64,000 bases of DNA from Prunus persica (lineage: Eukaryota; Streptophyta; Magnoliopsida; Rosales; Rosaceae): positions 9,023,251-9,087,250 of the forward strand of contig NC_034009.1 in NCBI RefSeq assembly GCF_000346465.2. Direction: 5' to 3'. The stretch's first letter is position 1. Each line of letters starts with the position of its first letter. A model generated the notes under the pieces. The model saw nothing but the letters and a program-made list of their open reading frames with translations, was not told the DNA's origin and made no database searches. This document shows, piece by piece, positions 1-9,946 of this stretch. The position numbers were made by a program, and so were the translations under genes.

Positions 1-430
1 TTCAACCAACCAAAAATTAAGAGCAAAAGGAAGGGGGTCCTACCTAAGGAAATCTGCAAATGAACAACCTAGCAAATGAGAGCGAGGGAGAGAGAGTATT
101 TAAAGCTACAAGCCTTAACCAAGTTCCTTAAACTTACATAACTTCTAAAACCACCTCTTTCAAATGCCCTACCACTACCACTACCACCACCACACAATTC
201 ACTGACTGACATAACTAAGCATTAACAAAATATTGTAAACCCTAAGAAATATACTGACCATGACAATGATACTACAGCAACCAAAAAAAAAAGGGTAGCA
301 CAGAATTCAGGACGCATCGTATCCTTCTTTCTTTCTACAAACAGGACATGAGTTTAAGAGAGTGAGTGAGGAGGGAGATTGACCTATTTGTTAATGGTCA
401 GTCCTCAAACCAAGGACAAGGGGCCCTGCC
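1..430. other. downstream flank of the acidic-protein gene
   Basis: AT-rich sequence that would hold the 3' UTR of the minus-strand gene ending at 431. It has a short CCA-rich patch near 175-190. No other gene is visible. Confidence 0.5.
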
Positions 431-2219
431 CTATCGCTTGGAGGGTCTCTCATCATCCTCTCCACCATCATCACCATCTGAATCATCCTTATCTGATGAT
501 CTCTTTCTCTTTGGAGGAGCCTCCACCTTCCCACCCGCATCGTCGTCCTCATCTTCTTCTTCGTCCACATCTTCATCTTCTCCATTCTCTTCTGGCTCAA
601 AATCGCTCGCATCTTCCTCATCCTCTGCACGCCCTACTGGCCGGACGAGGTACTCCGTTCCTATATCATCCTATATAGTTTCAAAAGATGTCAGCGACGG
701 TCTAACCGACAGCAGGTACCATTAAAATCACAGAAACAGATGCATATCATGAAATGAAAAATGGTACTGTCAAACAAGTGAACCATGTGGGAGGCGAAAA
801 GACAAATTTTCATTCAAACAAAGGAGAATTGAAACTCATATTCTTCAAATTAACCAAGCTGTCAATTCCATCAGACTGTCAGTTTCAAACTCGGATCGGG
901 GATTAATTTCTTTGAAAACTTAAAAACTTTACCGCAAAACTTCTCAGAAAGCAGCGTTTACAAAAAGATATAATTTAGGAAATCAGAGGTAAAATACTGA
1001 AATATTTCAGTATTTTAGTCAACAAAGGGTACGGGCTGCAAGGAGCTTCCCAATTTAAACAAGCCAAAAGTAAAAGCACCAAAAGCCGCAATAAACGAAC
1101 TGCCAAATTTACAGAAGAAACAGAGAAAAGCAAATTCATAAAGATAATTTCAAAAGTTGTATGAGACATGAAAAGAAAAAAATGAAAGCTTAACGCAAAA
1201 AACAAAAAGTCCAAAACCTTAGCCATAACCATCAGTCACAGGCCAAAGTATTAAACGCAAGGAGGAGAATCTGGATGCAGGATTTCTCTATCATAGCAAC
1301 AGAGAAAGATTCTTACATGAGATAATTCAAAAATAAAATGCATAAATAATAAACTAGATGGAAAAGCTTCAAGATCTGTGATAATACTACCATTCAATTT
1401 ATTCCCGAAAATAAAAAATAAAAGAAAACCAGAAATTAATTAAATGTCTAGTCTTTAGGCAAAGCATATAACTATGGACTGCAAATGAACCACAAATATA
1501 ATACATAGTTCTCTGTTGACAAAGTCATGAAGCGATTGACTACAAACAGGGCCAATTTTGTTTGCTAGAAATTCAGAAAAACAGATCTGAGAAAAATCTT
1601 TGGAATCTACAAAATTAGGGGAAAACAAACTTTAACCTTGAGAAATAAAAAATAAACAGAATAAAAATTCCTCAAATTAAATTTCAAGAGCAGGCTACTG
1701 GCGAAATCAGATCAAATAACATCTATCCACATAAACAGAACAAAATACATACAAAAAATTCCAGATCTGATGAATTTAAACAAAAAACCAGAAGAAAAAA
1801 TAATAATTTTTTTTATAATTTGAATAAGAGCTTATTACCTCCTCTTCAGCCTCGCCCTCGTCGTCGTCGTCGTCGTCGTCGTCTCCCTCGCCGTCATCAT
1901 CATCATCACCTCCTTCACCTTCTTCGTCGTCTTCATCCTCATCGTCTTCGTCATCGACCGACTGAACTGGAGGACCTCCAGAGGACTGTACGACCTCCTG
2001 CACATCGTCATCGTCCTCGTCTTCATCCTCATCGTCGTCATCGTCTTCGTCCACATCGTCGTCGTCGTCGTCGTCCTCGTCATCATCATCACCATCCTCT
2101 TCTTCGTCGCCTAGGCTGTCATCTAACTCAGACTCAGACTCCGACTCATATTGCTCCAATTGCTCAGCAGTCAAAGGCTTAACTTCGTTTTCCTCCACAA
2201 CTTCCTCCATAAACTTCAT
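431..2219 (-). CDS. highly acidic nuclear-type protein, 206 aa, two exons
   Basis: Exons (minus): 1839-2219 and 431-670. Exon 1 ends at a GAG|GTAATA donor and exon 2 starts after TATATAG, both in phase 0. The product begins MKFMEEVVEENEVKP and then has a long Asp/Glu tract (about residues 35-127) with a few Ser/Gly breaks. A short non-acidic block follows (DDIGTEYLVRPVGRAEDEED), then more acid and a basic end, PPKRKRSS...RPSKR, that looks like a nuclear localisation signal. Such proteins occur in plants under unhelpful names (spermine-binding-like, VHS3-like). Acidic histone or protein chaperones have this look, but no defining domain is visible, so function is not assigned. An in-frame ATG also lies at 2210. 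The longer open frame upstream begins with TTG, not ATG. The antisense poly-Ser and poly-His frames are shadows of this gene. Confidence 0.8.
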
Positions 2220-2521
2220 CTCTAAACAAACCTCACACAACTTCCTAGAGAAAATCTCTTGGTTTTTGTCTGGAAAACGAATTGGGATTTGGATGAGAGA
2301 GAGAGGGACGAGAGAGGAGCTTCTTGGTTCGCTCTACCAGTAGCTCTGCAACCAGTGATCTCAGCCGCTGAAACGCGGGTTCACGCGGATAGGTGACGTG
2401 GCCATAAATCGGACGGTCCTTGTGAGCCAATTTGTACTTTTGTGTTTATGGGGTTTCCTGCGGCGCTTCATATTCGTTTGTAGTCAGCTGATTGTCACGT
2501 GCAAGGAGGGCGTGCTCGAGG

Positions 2522-2583
2522 TCTCTAGGGTTAGGGTTTCTTTTCGTGTTCTCCAGATTTTGGGCCCATATGTTTTGGGCTAG
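2522..2583. promoter_or_regulatory. telo-box and site II-like promoter motifs
   Basis: AGGGTTAGGGTTT (telo-box type) is followed closely by two TGGGC[TC]-type site II motifs (TTTTGGGCCCATATG and TTTTGGGCTA). This pairing is common in promoters of plant ribosomal-protein and cell-growth genes. It lies about 310 bp upstream of the acidic-protein ATG, and an ACGT core (GTGACGTGGC) lies nearer at about 2391-2402. Assignment to that gene is inference. Confidence 0.5.
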
Positions 2584-2867
2584 GCTCACTTCTGAGGCAA
2601 GCTATTTAACCCTTCCACATCGAGGCTATCAATCAAAAGTTTAAAAACCAAAATATCTGGCCCATCGTTTTCTGAGGGGGGTTATTATGCTGTGGGCCCC
2701 CATATATATATATATATATATATTCTGTTTTGCTAGGGTGGAGGTGGAGCTCATAAAAAAACAACTCAGTATTAATCAAAACTTTCTTTCACAATGTTAA
2801 AACTTTTTTGGTAATTTCGTGTATTTCTTTTGCAATCAAGTTAAAAACTAATGTTAATCTAAGTTAG

Positions 2868-3215
2868 GGCTTGTTCGGGAATGAGTATGAAATTACATTT
2901 TATGTTTGATAAGTGCACTATTGAGTATTGAGAATATAATACCTGACTATTGGTTCTGAACTTTCTATGTTGGGGAATTTCATACCCTTGACTCTTCTTA
3001 GTGTAGTTATTTTGGACTAATTTACCCCTATTCAAAATTTCAAATACCACTTTTTATTCATAACTTTTAATAAATGAAAAATGATATTATTTGAAACCTC
3101 AACAACTTTTCATTCCCAATACTGTACAAACCAAACATGAGAATGGAAGAAAGTGACATTTCCTGATCCTCATTTTCCAGCATTCCTAAACATAAAAATG
3201 AACATCTTCCATTTC
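2868..3215. mobile_element. possible MITE-like element
   Basis: The segment opens with GGGCTTGTTCGGGAATGAG. Near its other end it carries the inverted form of such a motif (CATTCCCAATACTGTACAAACC and CATTCC again near 3180). This resembles hAT/Harbinger-type MITE ends, but clean terminal repeats and a target-site duplication were not found. Confidence 0.3.
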
Positions 3216-5152
3216 CATCTCATAAGATTAGACATGGAATTTCATTTTCAAGAAGTTCAACTTGTTTTAATCTCTTCACATTGTATACAAAAAACTATCA
3301 TTAATTGAAGTCTCTCCTCTCTTTATATGTGGGATATACTAGTTTGCTATGACAAAATACCCGTCTTTTTACACCTTATTTTGAATTCCGTCTTTATAGA
3401 TTCTAATAATTTATAATAATTTAATTTTATACTATATCGCGTGTATACCATATTTAGGAAAAAGGAAAAAGTGTATCTCTTCCCTTAAATAAGGAAAAAG
3501 TTGTAAACTTTTGTGATATGGTTTATACCATGCACATTGCTACTCATACCATAAAATATTTATTCCTTTATTGGCCCATTTGGTCTATTGGCAAACTTTT
3601 GTGATATTGCCTAACCTTTTTGTTTACGTTTTACGGACACACAGGCCCTACGAGGCACATGCTGGTGTCTTTAACTAGCTTGCAAAATCAAGTACATTAA
3701 TAGCAGGCAAAGTCTGGCAGTTCTATGGAACATGGCCAAAATCTTACTTCCTTGATGCTTTTGTTATTATAGTGACAGTCATATAGAGAACCCTAAATTT
3801 AAAATAACCATAATATACCAAAATTTTCAAACTTGAAACACCGAAATTCTAAAACTCAATAAACTTATATTTTCTTAAAAAGATTTGTTACAATCAAAAT
3901 CCGAAGGGTCTTTGATTACGGGCCCTTCGGATTTTTTCTTTGGTGATTTCACATGGTTTTGGTGCATATGTATGACTGTATAGTGTTGTGATTTGATTTT
4001 GGAAGGTAAGGTGCTGTGTTGGGTTTTGATTTTTTCTTAAAAAACAAGAAACCCCACACTTTCCTTGAGTGGGAGAAACATGCAAAATTGTCCCCCGTCC
4101 ATTCAAACCCATTAGGAGGAATTTTCAAATTTCATTGTCAGAAAAGGAAAATGAAAAAAAAATAGTATACAGTTGAGATTGAGAATGACGGGGTATGGTT
4201 CAAATGGTTGTTGGGTCGAACGTATAGCGTTCAAAGACTTACCAAGTAAGGTAGGTAAAACAATAGAATAAACCAACACGATAGTAACAGCTCATTACAA
4301 AATACCTATTTTATATATTAAATAAATAAAATAAAATAAACATTGGAGATATATTCACCTAAAAGTCAGCTGGGATGGCTCTCATCATCGTCTCATGAGT
4401 CACGAATCCAAGAAACGACAATACCTGATAGCGTTTCATGATCACCTTCCCTTCAAACATAAAACTACTGTTCTGTTTGGATTGCATGCCTATCTATCCA
4501 TAGATATATCCAATTATATCTTGATTTAACCTAATTGCTCTCCTCTCTGCCACAATCCAACCTCTAATGTCTCAACAACAAGAAAGTAAGAACATATTTA
4601 TCTCTAAACTTTGACCCAAATAACAATAATAATAATAATGTGTTGAAAGTTCTCGAAATGCCAAGTTTATTATTATGTGTTAATATATTGTCGTATGTGT
4701 GTTGTAATTACGGATACATTTTATAAGAACTTATAATTTAAAAGTGATTATTCACTTCGTCTATATTCACAACAAGAATTCGAATTTTACTCGTGTCTCT
4801 CATATTTTCCATTCTAGGTATGAAATATAAAAGGACCATATTTAGTGCATACAGTAGAATCTGTGTCACTGTATGTTTTAAATTGACAAATGAGGAATCG
4901 TCCCCGCATGAATTACTCCATGCCTAACGTCATCCATTCAAAGTACTCGACCACCACCCAATTGGCAGGGTCAAATTAATCATAGCTGGAACACGTGGAT
5001 TTGGTACATAAATGCCTAATAAATCCCACTTACTATTCCTCCGCCAAGTCTACCTTTTATGTTATGCTAGAAACCTCTGCTCCGTCAACAAAAAAGAAGG
5101 AGAAAAGAAAAGAAAAGAAAAATATTCAAGGAAGGAACACAACACACAGATC

Positions 5153-5172
5153 ATATATATATATATATATAT
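5153..5172. repeat. (TA)10 microsatellite just upstream of the small ORF
   Basis: Pure alternating AT. It lies about 65 bp before the ATG at 5237, where it could serve as the TATA element. Confidence 0.7.
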
Positions 5173-5236
5173 CATCCTGTGCCCTGCAGCAACGTGGTAC
5201 TCCTCTGCTTTCCGCTGGCTGGACTTTGAGTTCTCC

Positions 5237-5449
5237 ATGCCTTCGGCAGGAATATTCCGGTGGGCGGAAATATTCGACTTCTCCTACTTCACTTCTGGGT
5301 GGAGCTTGAACTTGAATTTGCAGAGTTTCAGATGGCCGCGTTTCTCAATACTTGATGATGTGCTGTGGACCTTGATAACTGTGGTAGAGTCCTTGGTCTT
5401 GGCTGCTATGCTTTGCTTCTTCTTTGTCTTCTGCGGTTGTACCCTCTGA
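5237..5449 (+). CDS. small membrane protein, 70 aa, unknown function
   Basis: Single-exon frame beginning ATGCCTTCGGCAGG and ending TGA at 5449. The N-terminal 43 residues are rich in Trp and Phe and contain FRWPRFSILDDVLW. The C-terminal half is a strong transmembrane segment (about residues 43-66), ending VFCGCTL. Short plant proteins with an RWP...DDV/W block followed by a transmembrane helix and a Cys-Gly-Cys tail recur in plant genomes as uncharacterised small proteins; that is memory of the pattern, not a search. A longer in-frame open frame starts upstream at 5012 but crosses the (TA)n tract, so the internal ATG is preferred. Expression is not shown. Confidence 0.55.
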   Translation: MPSAGIFRWAEIFDFSYFTSGWSLNLNLQSFRWPRFSILDDVLWTLITVVESLVLAAMLCFFFVFCGCTL

Positions 5450-6667
5450 TCCATATCATTTTCTTCATTTTTTTTATAAAAAAAAAAAAGGATAATATAT
5501 ATAAATATGTAGATTGTGAATATGTTAGCATAATCTGTTGGGTTAATTAGTGGGCGAAATTAATTTGATCATACAATTTTATGATGATGGGTTGAGTTGA
5601 TTTTCGACTTCATTTTGTTTTAACGCATTTGTTTATGAATTGATGTCACATTTTTTCGTTTTGGGATGGTTTATAAGTCTATTCATCAAACTAAGACAAG
5701 CATCAAGGTTTAAATCCTATTTTGACATGTTTAATTAGCTACTTTAGAAATTATTAATATTTTTCGTTGTTAATAAGTCCAATGATGAGTTTTCTTTAAA
5801 GTTGTAACGCAAACCACCAAAGCTGCAATCGCCACAAGAAAAGAAGAACACTTTTCCCCAATTAATGGCCTTTCTGTCGGCGTGTTACCGCTAGGAGAAT
5901 TGCGACGTCGTTTTTTGTATTTTGAGATAGGCCATACCCTCGAGTGCAACAAAAATTTAGATGATCAGTCAATTATATAACAAACACAGTCGTCTATGTG
6001 ATCATCTTTATTTTCAAGTTTCTTTTTGCGAGACGCTTGAAGATTTGTTGCGAGAGACAGTATCAAAGTTGATTTTTACGTCTTGGTTAATGCTAAAGAT
6101 TAACTTTACTTTCAAAATTCAAAGAAAAACCTGAAAGTGGATCCATTTGGATTACCTTGATGATCCACTAGTAATTTTACTCGGGCTTTTGAGCTATTGT
6201 GACCATGGTATGATTTGGCCGTGGGTTTGTCCTTTAGCCCTTTGCCTTTGGGGTCTATGTTGGTTATTTACATCCTTATTGGATAGGTGTTAGAAATGAA
6301 GATGAGATTCATGCACTATCAGAGCGAAGGTAAAATTATGTTTTTGATATAAGCGATATTGGATTGGGAATTGAGCATAAAAGACCTTGGACACAAGGGT
6401 AAATGTTTTTTACAAACCCAAACCCCTTACAAGAGAAAACTGAGTTAAAACATATACAAAGGTGAAACACTTTTGTTCACATTTAAGCTAGATTTGTGTT
6501 GAAAAGAAGGATAAGCATTAGAAGAGAAGAATATTGCTTAAGCTAATATAGAACATACAATCAATTTTCACAAAACATAAGCAACCAAATAATATATGCC
6601 TCGAGTCAAGACACTGATATGCTCATGACAATTTGTTCTCTCACTTTTTGTGTCAATCAATGAGCTA
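5450..6667. other. intergenic region
   Basis: No gene recognised. The stretch 5806-5900 is similar to 8100-8180 (shared TAATGGCCTTTCTGTCGGCG type core). A SINE-end-like motif (TTTTTGATATAAGCGATATTGG) lies near 6343. Confidence 0.5.
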
Positions 6668-7013
6668 CTTAGAGCACTTTCACTCATTTGCCATGGCACA
6701 TGGCAAGGCAAGGGTTGTTACTATTCACGTGACTAGTGACAGCTCTTACAAAAGGCTTGTGGTGTTTCCATCCATTGCCATGACAACCACTATTCATATG
6801 AGATGAGGAGAGGAATTTGTATAGAGTTTTAGTGTGGGAAGTGAAGAATATAATTAATTATTTATTTAAAAAAATCTGAAATTTTTAGTTTTTTAAATAA
6901 AAAATTTCATTGTTGACCCATATGCTGCCAGGGCTATAGAAGTCCGCTGGAACTACAAATTGGGACTTGGGTCCCCTGTTGCCCGGGCTAAGGAGCATTG
7001 CTGAAAACGCCCT
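6668..7013. mobile_element. possible non-autonomous DNA element abutting a PMEI pseudogene
   Basis: The left end reads ACTTAGAGCACTTTCAC and the right end GCTGAAAACGCCCTTAAG, a weak inverted match (TTTCA/TGAAA) with CTTA on both flanks. The inside holds GC-rich hairpin-like stretches (GCCATGGCACATGGC). The right boundary falls exactly where homology to the invertase-inhibitor gene begins (CTT AAG CAG, Leu-Lys-Gln). The family was not identified. Confidence 0.35.
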
Positions 7014-7290
7014 TAAGCAGAGCCCCCCAGGAGGGCAACAGGGCTCGCTAACCTCTTACACTGAGAGCTACAACCGTGTTATGTTATAGAAGAGGATGTT
7101 TCACAAGCCTCTGAAGCTTTAACGAATGGTTATCATGAGGCTGCCGAAGACCGCTTGAAGGACACTGCCCATGAGGCTGATTTGTGTGATGACCAATTTT
7201 CAGGCTCCTCTAACTAACCTTCTGAGGGATTTCAACCAAGCTGCCCATGATGCTGGGACTCTAGCTGCAGCAATTGCAGAGACGTTGGCT

Positions 7291-7293
<3 letters not shown>
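7014..7293 (+). pseudogene. PMEI/invertase-inhibitor pseudogene, 3' part only
   Basis: In shifting frames the sequence gives LKQSPPGGQQ, then EDVSQASEALTNGYHEAA, then TAHEADLCDDQFSGSS, a stop, and NQAAHDAGTLAAAIAETLA followed by TGA. These match the middle and end of the C/VIF-type proteins encoded at 50981 and 18171, including the fourth Cys region (ADLCDDQFSG). The first half, with the signal peptide and the first Cys pair, is missing, and at least two frameshifts or stops are present. It is a dead 5'-truncated copy. Confidence 0.75.

Positions 7294-7322
<29 letters not shown>
7293..7322. repeat. (AT)15 microsatellite
   Basis: Pure AT dinucleotide repeat directly after the pseudogene stop. 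Confidence 0.9.
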
Positions 7323-7325
<3 letters not shown>

Positions 7326-7374
7326 AAGATCAAACCAAATTATGTTAAGAATTATCACCACATTAATTATAATA

Positions 7375-7545
7375 AGCCATCCTTAACCTCTTGCAAGGAC
7401 AAGTACAATCCATTAGTTTCACAAGCCGATGTCCCACGAGGCAAAGTAGGGCATGAATGATGTTGCCAATGAGGTTGATTATCTATATTTCTTTCATTTG
7501 TAGCACCTTAGCAAATCAATAAATTGGTTCAGTTTCTAAAATGAT
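7375..7545 (+). pseudogene. second PMEI-family gene fragment
   Basis: Aligns by eye with 16850-17150. Shared stretches include CCTTA.CCTCTTGC, GATGTCCCACGAGGCA, GGGCATGAATGATGTTGCC and the 3' flank AGCAAATCAATAAAT..GTTCAGT.TCTAAAAT. Internal deletions destroy the frame. It looks like a relic of another copy of the family. Confidence 0.6.
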
Positions 7546-7649
7546 TTATACCTATGATGATAATAAGTTAGTGAAGGAGAGGCTTTGGATGTACTTGCAT
7601 TGAAGCACAAAGACAGCAAAGATTTCTTCAAGACAGGGTAATTGACAAT

Positions 7650-7728
7650 CCCATTGTCCCACATCCACTCCCATTGTCCCACATCGCCCAGTTGATGGAA
7701 GGAGGAGAACGGAGCTATGTATAAAATA
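7650..7728 (+). promoter_or_regulatory. snRNA promoter: USE and TATA box of the U2 gene
   Basis: The upstream sequence element GTCCCACATCG is at 7676-7686, and the TATA box TATAAAATA is at 7720-7728. The 33-bp gap corresponds to the spacing known for plant Pol II-transcribed snRNA genes (about one helical turn longer than in Pol III U6 genes). A second, imperfect USE (GTCCCACATCC) lies 20 bp upstream at 7656-7666, as part of a 20-bp tandem duplication. Confidence 0.9.
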
Positions 7729-7751
7729 GTCAGCCCAAAACAAGAATAAGC

Positions 7752-7947
7752 ATACCTTTCTCGGCCTTTTGGCTAAGATCAAGTGTAGTATCTGTTCTTA
7801 TCAGTTTAATATCTGATACGTGGGCCAATGGCCCACATGATATTAAATTAATTTCTTTAGGGGGAGGGCTTGCTACAGTAGCTTGCTACTGGAGCTCTCA
7901 AGCGTCGCCCAAGCGTTGCACTATTGCATGGGCCTGGCGCACCCCAC
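7752..7947 (+). ncRNA. U2: U2 spliceosomal snRNA
   Basis: About 196 nt beginning ATACCTTTCTCGGCCTTTTG, the conserved U2 5' end. The branch-site pairing motif GTAGTA is at 7785-7790, followed by the stem-loop II region with a TGGGCCAATGGCCCA hairpin (7820-7834). A U-rich Sm-like site (AATTTCTTTAG) is near 7850, and the 3' stem-loops include CGTCGCCCAAGCGTTGCA and GGGCCTGGCGCACCCC. U2 pairs with the intron branch site in the spliceosome. The complete promoter, full-length body and 3' box argue for an active gene rather than one of the many U2 pseudogenes. The exact 3' end is set by analogy. Confidence 0.96.
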
Positions 7948-7961
7948 CAAAACGAGTCTAA
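7948..7961 (+). terminator. plant snRNA 3' box
   Basis: CA, five bases, then AGTCTAA fits the plant snRNA 3'-end formation consensus CA(N)3-10AGTNNAA and lies immediately after the U2 body. Confidence 0.85.
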
Positions 7962-8754
7962 GCTTTTTGTGGCCTTGCCCAAAGTGTTGTTCATAATTTG
8001 AATCGTTGCCCAGCCCAAGCCCCTTTAAAATTGACGTTGTAATGCAAATCCCAAAAATTAAGGTTTATAGACTCCCCCGTAGGCCAGGAAATTCTGGTCA
8101 TTTTGTTTATAGTTGTAAATTGTAATGCAAATCACCCGATTAACGGCCTTTCTGTCCGCGTGTTAACTCTTAATATACGTGCCATGTCTTTTGTCTCCTA
8201 CAAAAAGAAATTTAACCATATGGTTTATATATGGTAGATTTCGTCTAAGCAGCAAGTCTTTTTTTTATTTTTATAAGAAGCGGTGAAATTTTATTCGAAT
8301 GATTGGAAAAGTGCAACAAGAGCCACCCTAATTAGCAGTAAGACGGACATGTACTTAGGTAAATCTTCTCTAATAGCCTGAGTTAGTTTAAAGTTGAACT
8401 GATCTGAAGAGAATCGATCTCAAAAATTTCTTGACTCACCTTCATTGTTTGTCTAAGCAGCAGGTTTTGGAAGCATGCTATATATGATTTGCATTATTAT
8501 GGTAACGACTTTACCTGCAGAAATATTTTTTACCTTCTGTGTAGAAAGCAATTAATGCATCATTATGGTAAGACAATCAAGTTTCATAACCACTACTCAT
8601 AATTTAAAGACCTTAGCAGATGTGCAACATTCTTCAGTTTCTCTCCATTTCAACAACCTTCTTGTTAGTACGAATTTTATGTTGGCATTTCTTAGATACT
8701 AGCATAAACTCTAGCATAGGCTGTAAACGTGCTTTCATAAAGTCCAAGGATATA
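7962..8754. other. intergenic region
   Basis: No gene recognised. Contains a segment (8040-8180) related to 5806-5900, and a short open frame at 8620-8814 that matches nothing I know. Confidence 0.5.
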
Positions 8755-9825
8755 ATTGACGCTGGCAGGATTGATGCAGCTCAGCAATCCTCGAAACACA
8801 AACTTGTGGTTTGACACTTGAAAGGTATTTGATTCAAGTGTAAGTGATGTCATTATCATGCATGTATATTAGGGGATTGTTTTAAAGGATGATTCAATCA
8901 TGTTTTATTGATTTACTGTTTTTAAAAGTGAATTGAAGTTGATTTAGGAGTGTTTTCTTTTTAAGCAATTTTGGCCCAAATCAATTTAATTCTCCTACTT
9001 TCTTGTTTTAACATCCCTTTGATTTTCTATTACATTTTGGTTGCTTAGAAATCATGTTTCAATCATATCATAATATCAAGGAGTCAAGATACCCTTAATA
9101 GTTGACTAGGCATATAAGGATTCATTTGATCTTGCGATTGATTAAAATCTTCCTGTCTTAAATATCTCATTTCCTATTAGTTGGACTACACGTGACTAAT
9201 CTTTAGAACAGAAAAGATACTTTCGTGATTTTCTGTCAAGCCATAGAAATTAAAGGTTTGGTTTTCGACGTGTTTTCTTTCTTGTAAAGAAAAAGTCTAT
9301 AAAATAAGACATTTGTCTTCTTTGTTTTTCGGAGCTTTCACGATCATGTATTCTGTCCATAAAACTTTGGAAAGCTGCGTTTTTATTTGAGATAAGTCAT
9401 CAAGTGTTCCATGTTTACTTCGTGATTTATCAAACACTTTTATCATTTATATTGCATTCATTTGCATTATTCGGTGACTCATATGATTGAGAGCACCAAG
9501 ACCGTTGTGTTGGTTTTTCTCTGGTGAGCTTGAATCGATTGTGACTAGTATCGGATTCAACATAAAGAGCGTTGGAAGAACTTCGACGAGTTTGAAGCAA
9601 TTGTGACCAGTATTGCGTTCAACATAAGGAGTCTCAAAAGATCATCCCGTGACAGAAGTTGAGTTACGAAGAAGTCGGTAAACATTATCTAGAATGTGTC
9701 TATGATAAGTGTGTGAGTACTTCTTGTAATCATTATTTTATAGTGGATTTGTTTTGGATTGAGGAGTTTCGTGGATTTTCCCCAGAGGCATTCTTAGTCA
9801 TCCTACAGGTAAATTCACTTCTCCC
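8755..9825 (+). mobile_element. Ty1/copia-type LTR remnant, copy 1
   Basis: Closely similar to 44838-46290. Shared blocks include TCTATAAAATAAGAC (a TATA-like LTR promoter), AACTTTGGAAAGCTG, GATTTATCAAACA.TTTTATCAT, GGTGAGCTT.AATCGAT, GTGTGAGTACTTCTT and the near-terminal TTTTCCCCAGAGG...TCATCCTACAGGTAA. The CCCCAGAGG/stop-rich tail is typical of plant copia LTR ends. No gag or pol remains, so this is a decayed solo-type LTR. Confidence 0.6.
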
Positions 9826-9946
9826 AACAATGCATCAACCAACTTCTCAAACCCCTTTTTTCCTGCAAAGATGAAGTATTTGTTATAAAAATTATAGTTT
9901 TCCTCTTTCCATATAAACCAAATGCAAAACCCTTTATAATATAAAT

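Larger units (their letters stand above)
2600..5236. other. gene-poor AT-rich intergenic region
   Basis: No open frame here resembles a known protein. It holds an (AT)n microsatellite at 2702-2723, a possible MITE (2868-3215) and many A/T runs. Nothing else is supported. Confidence 0.6.

Noticed and set aside
366..725. 119-residue Ser-rich plus-strand open frame
   Set aside because: Antisense of the acidic gene's last exon; poly-Asp/Glu codons read backwards as Ser/Pro-rich frames.
1820..2182. 120-residue Arg/His-rich plus-strand frame
   Set aside because: Antisense of exon 1 of the acidic gene.
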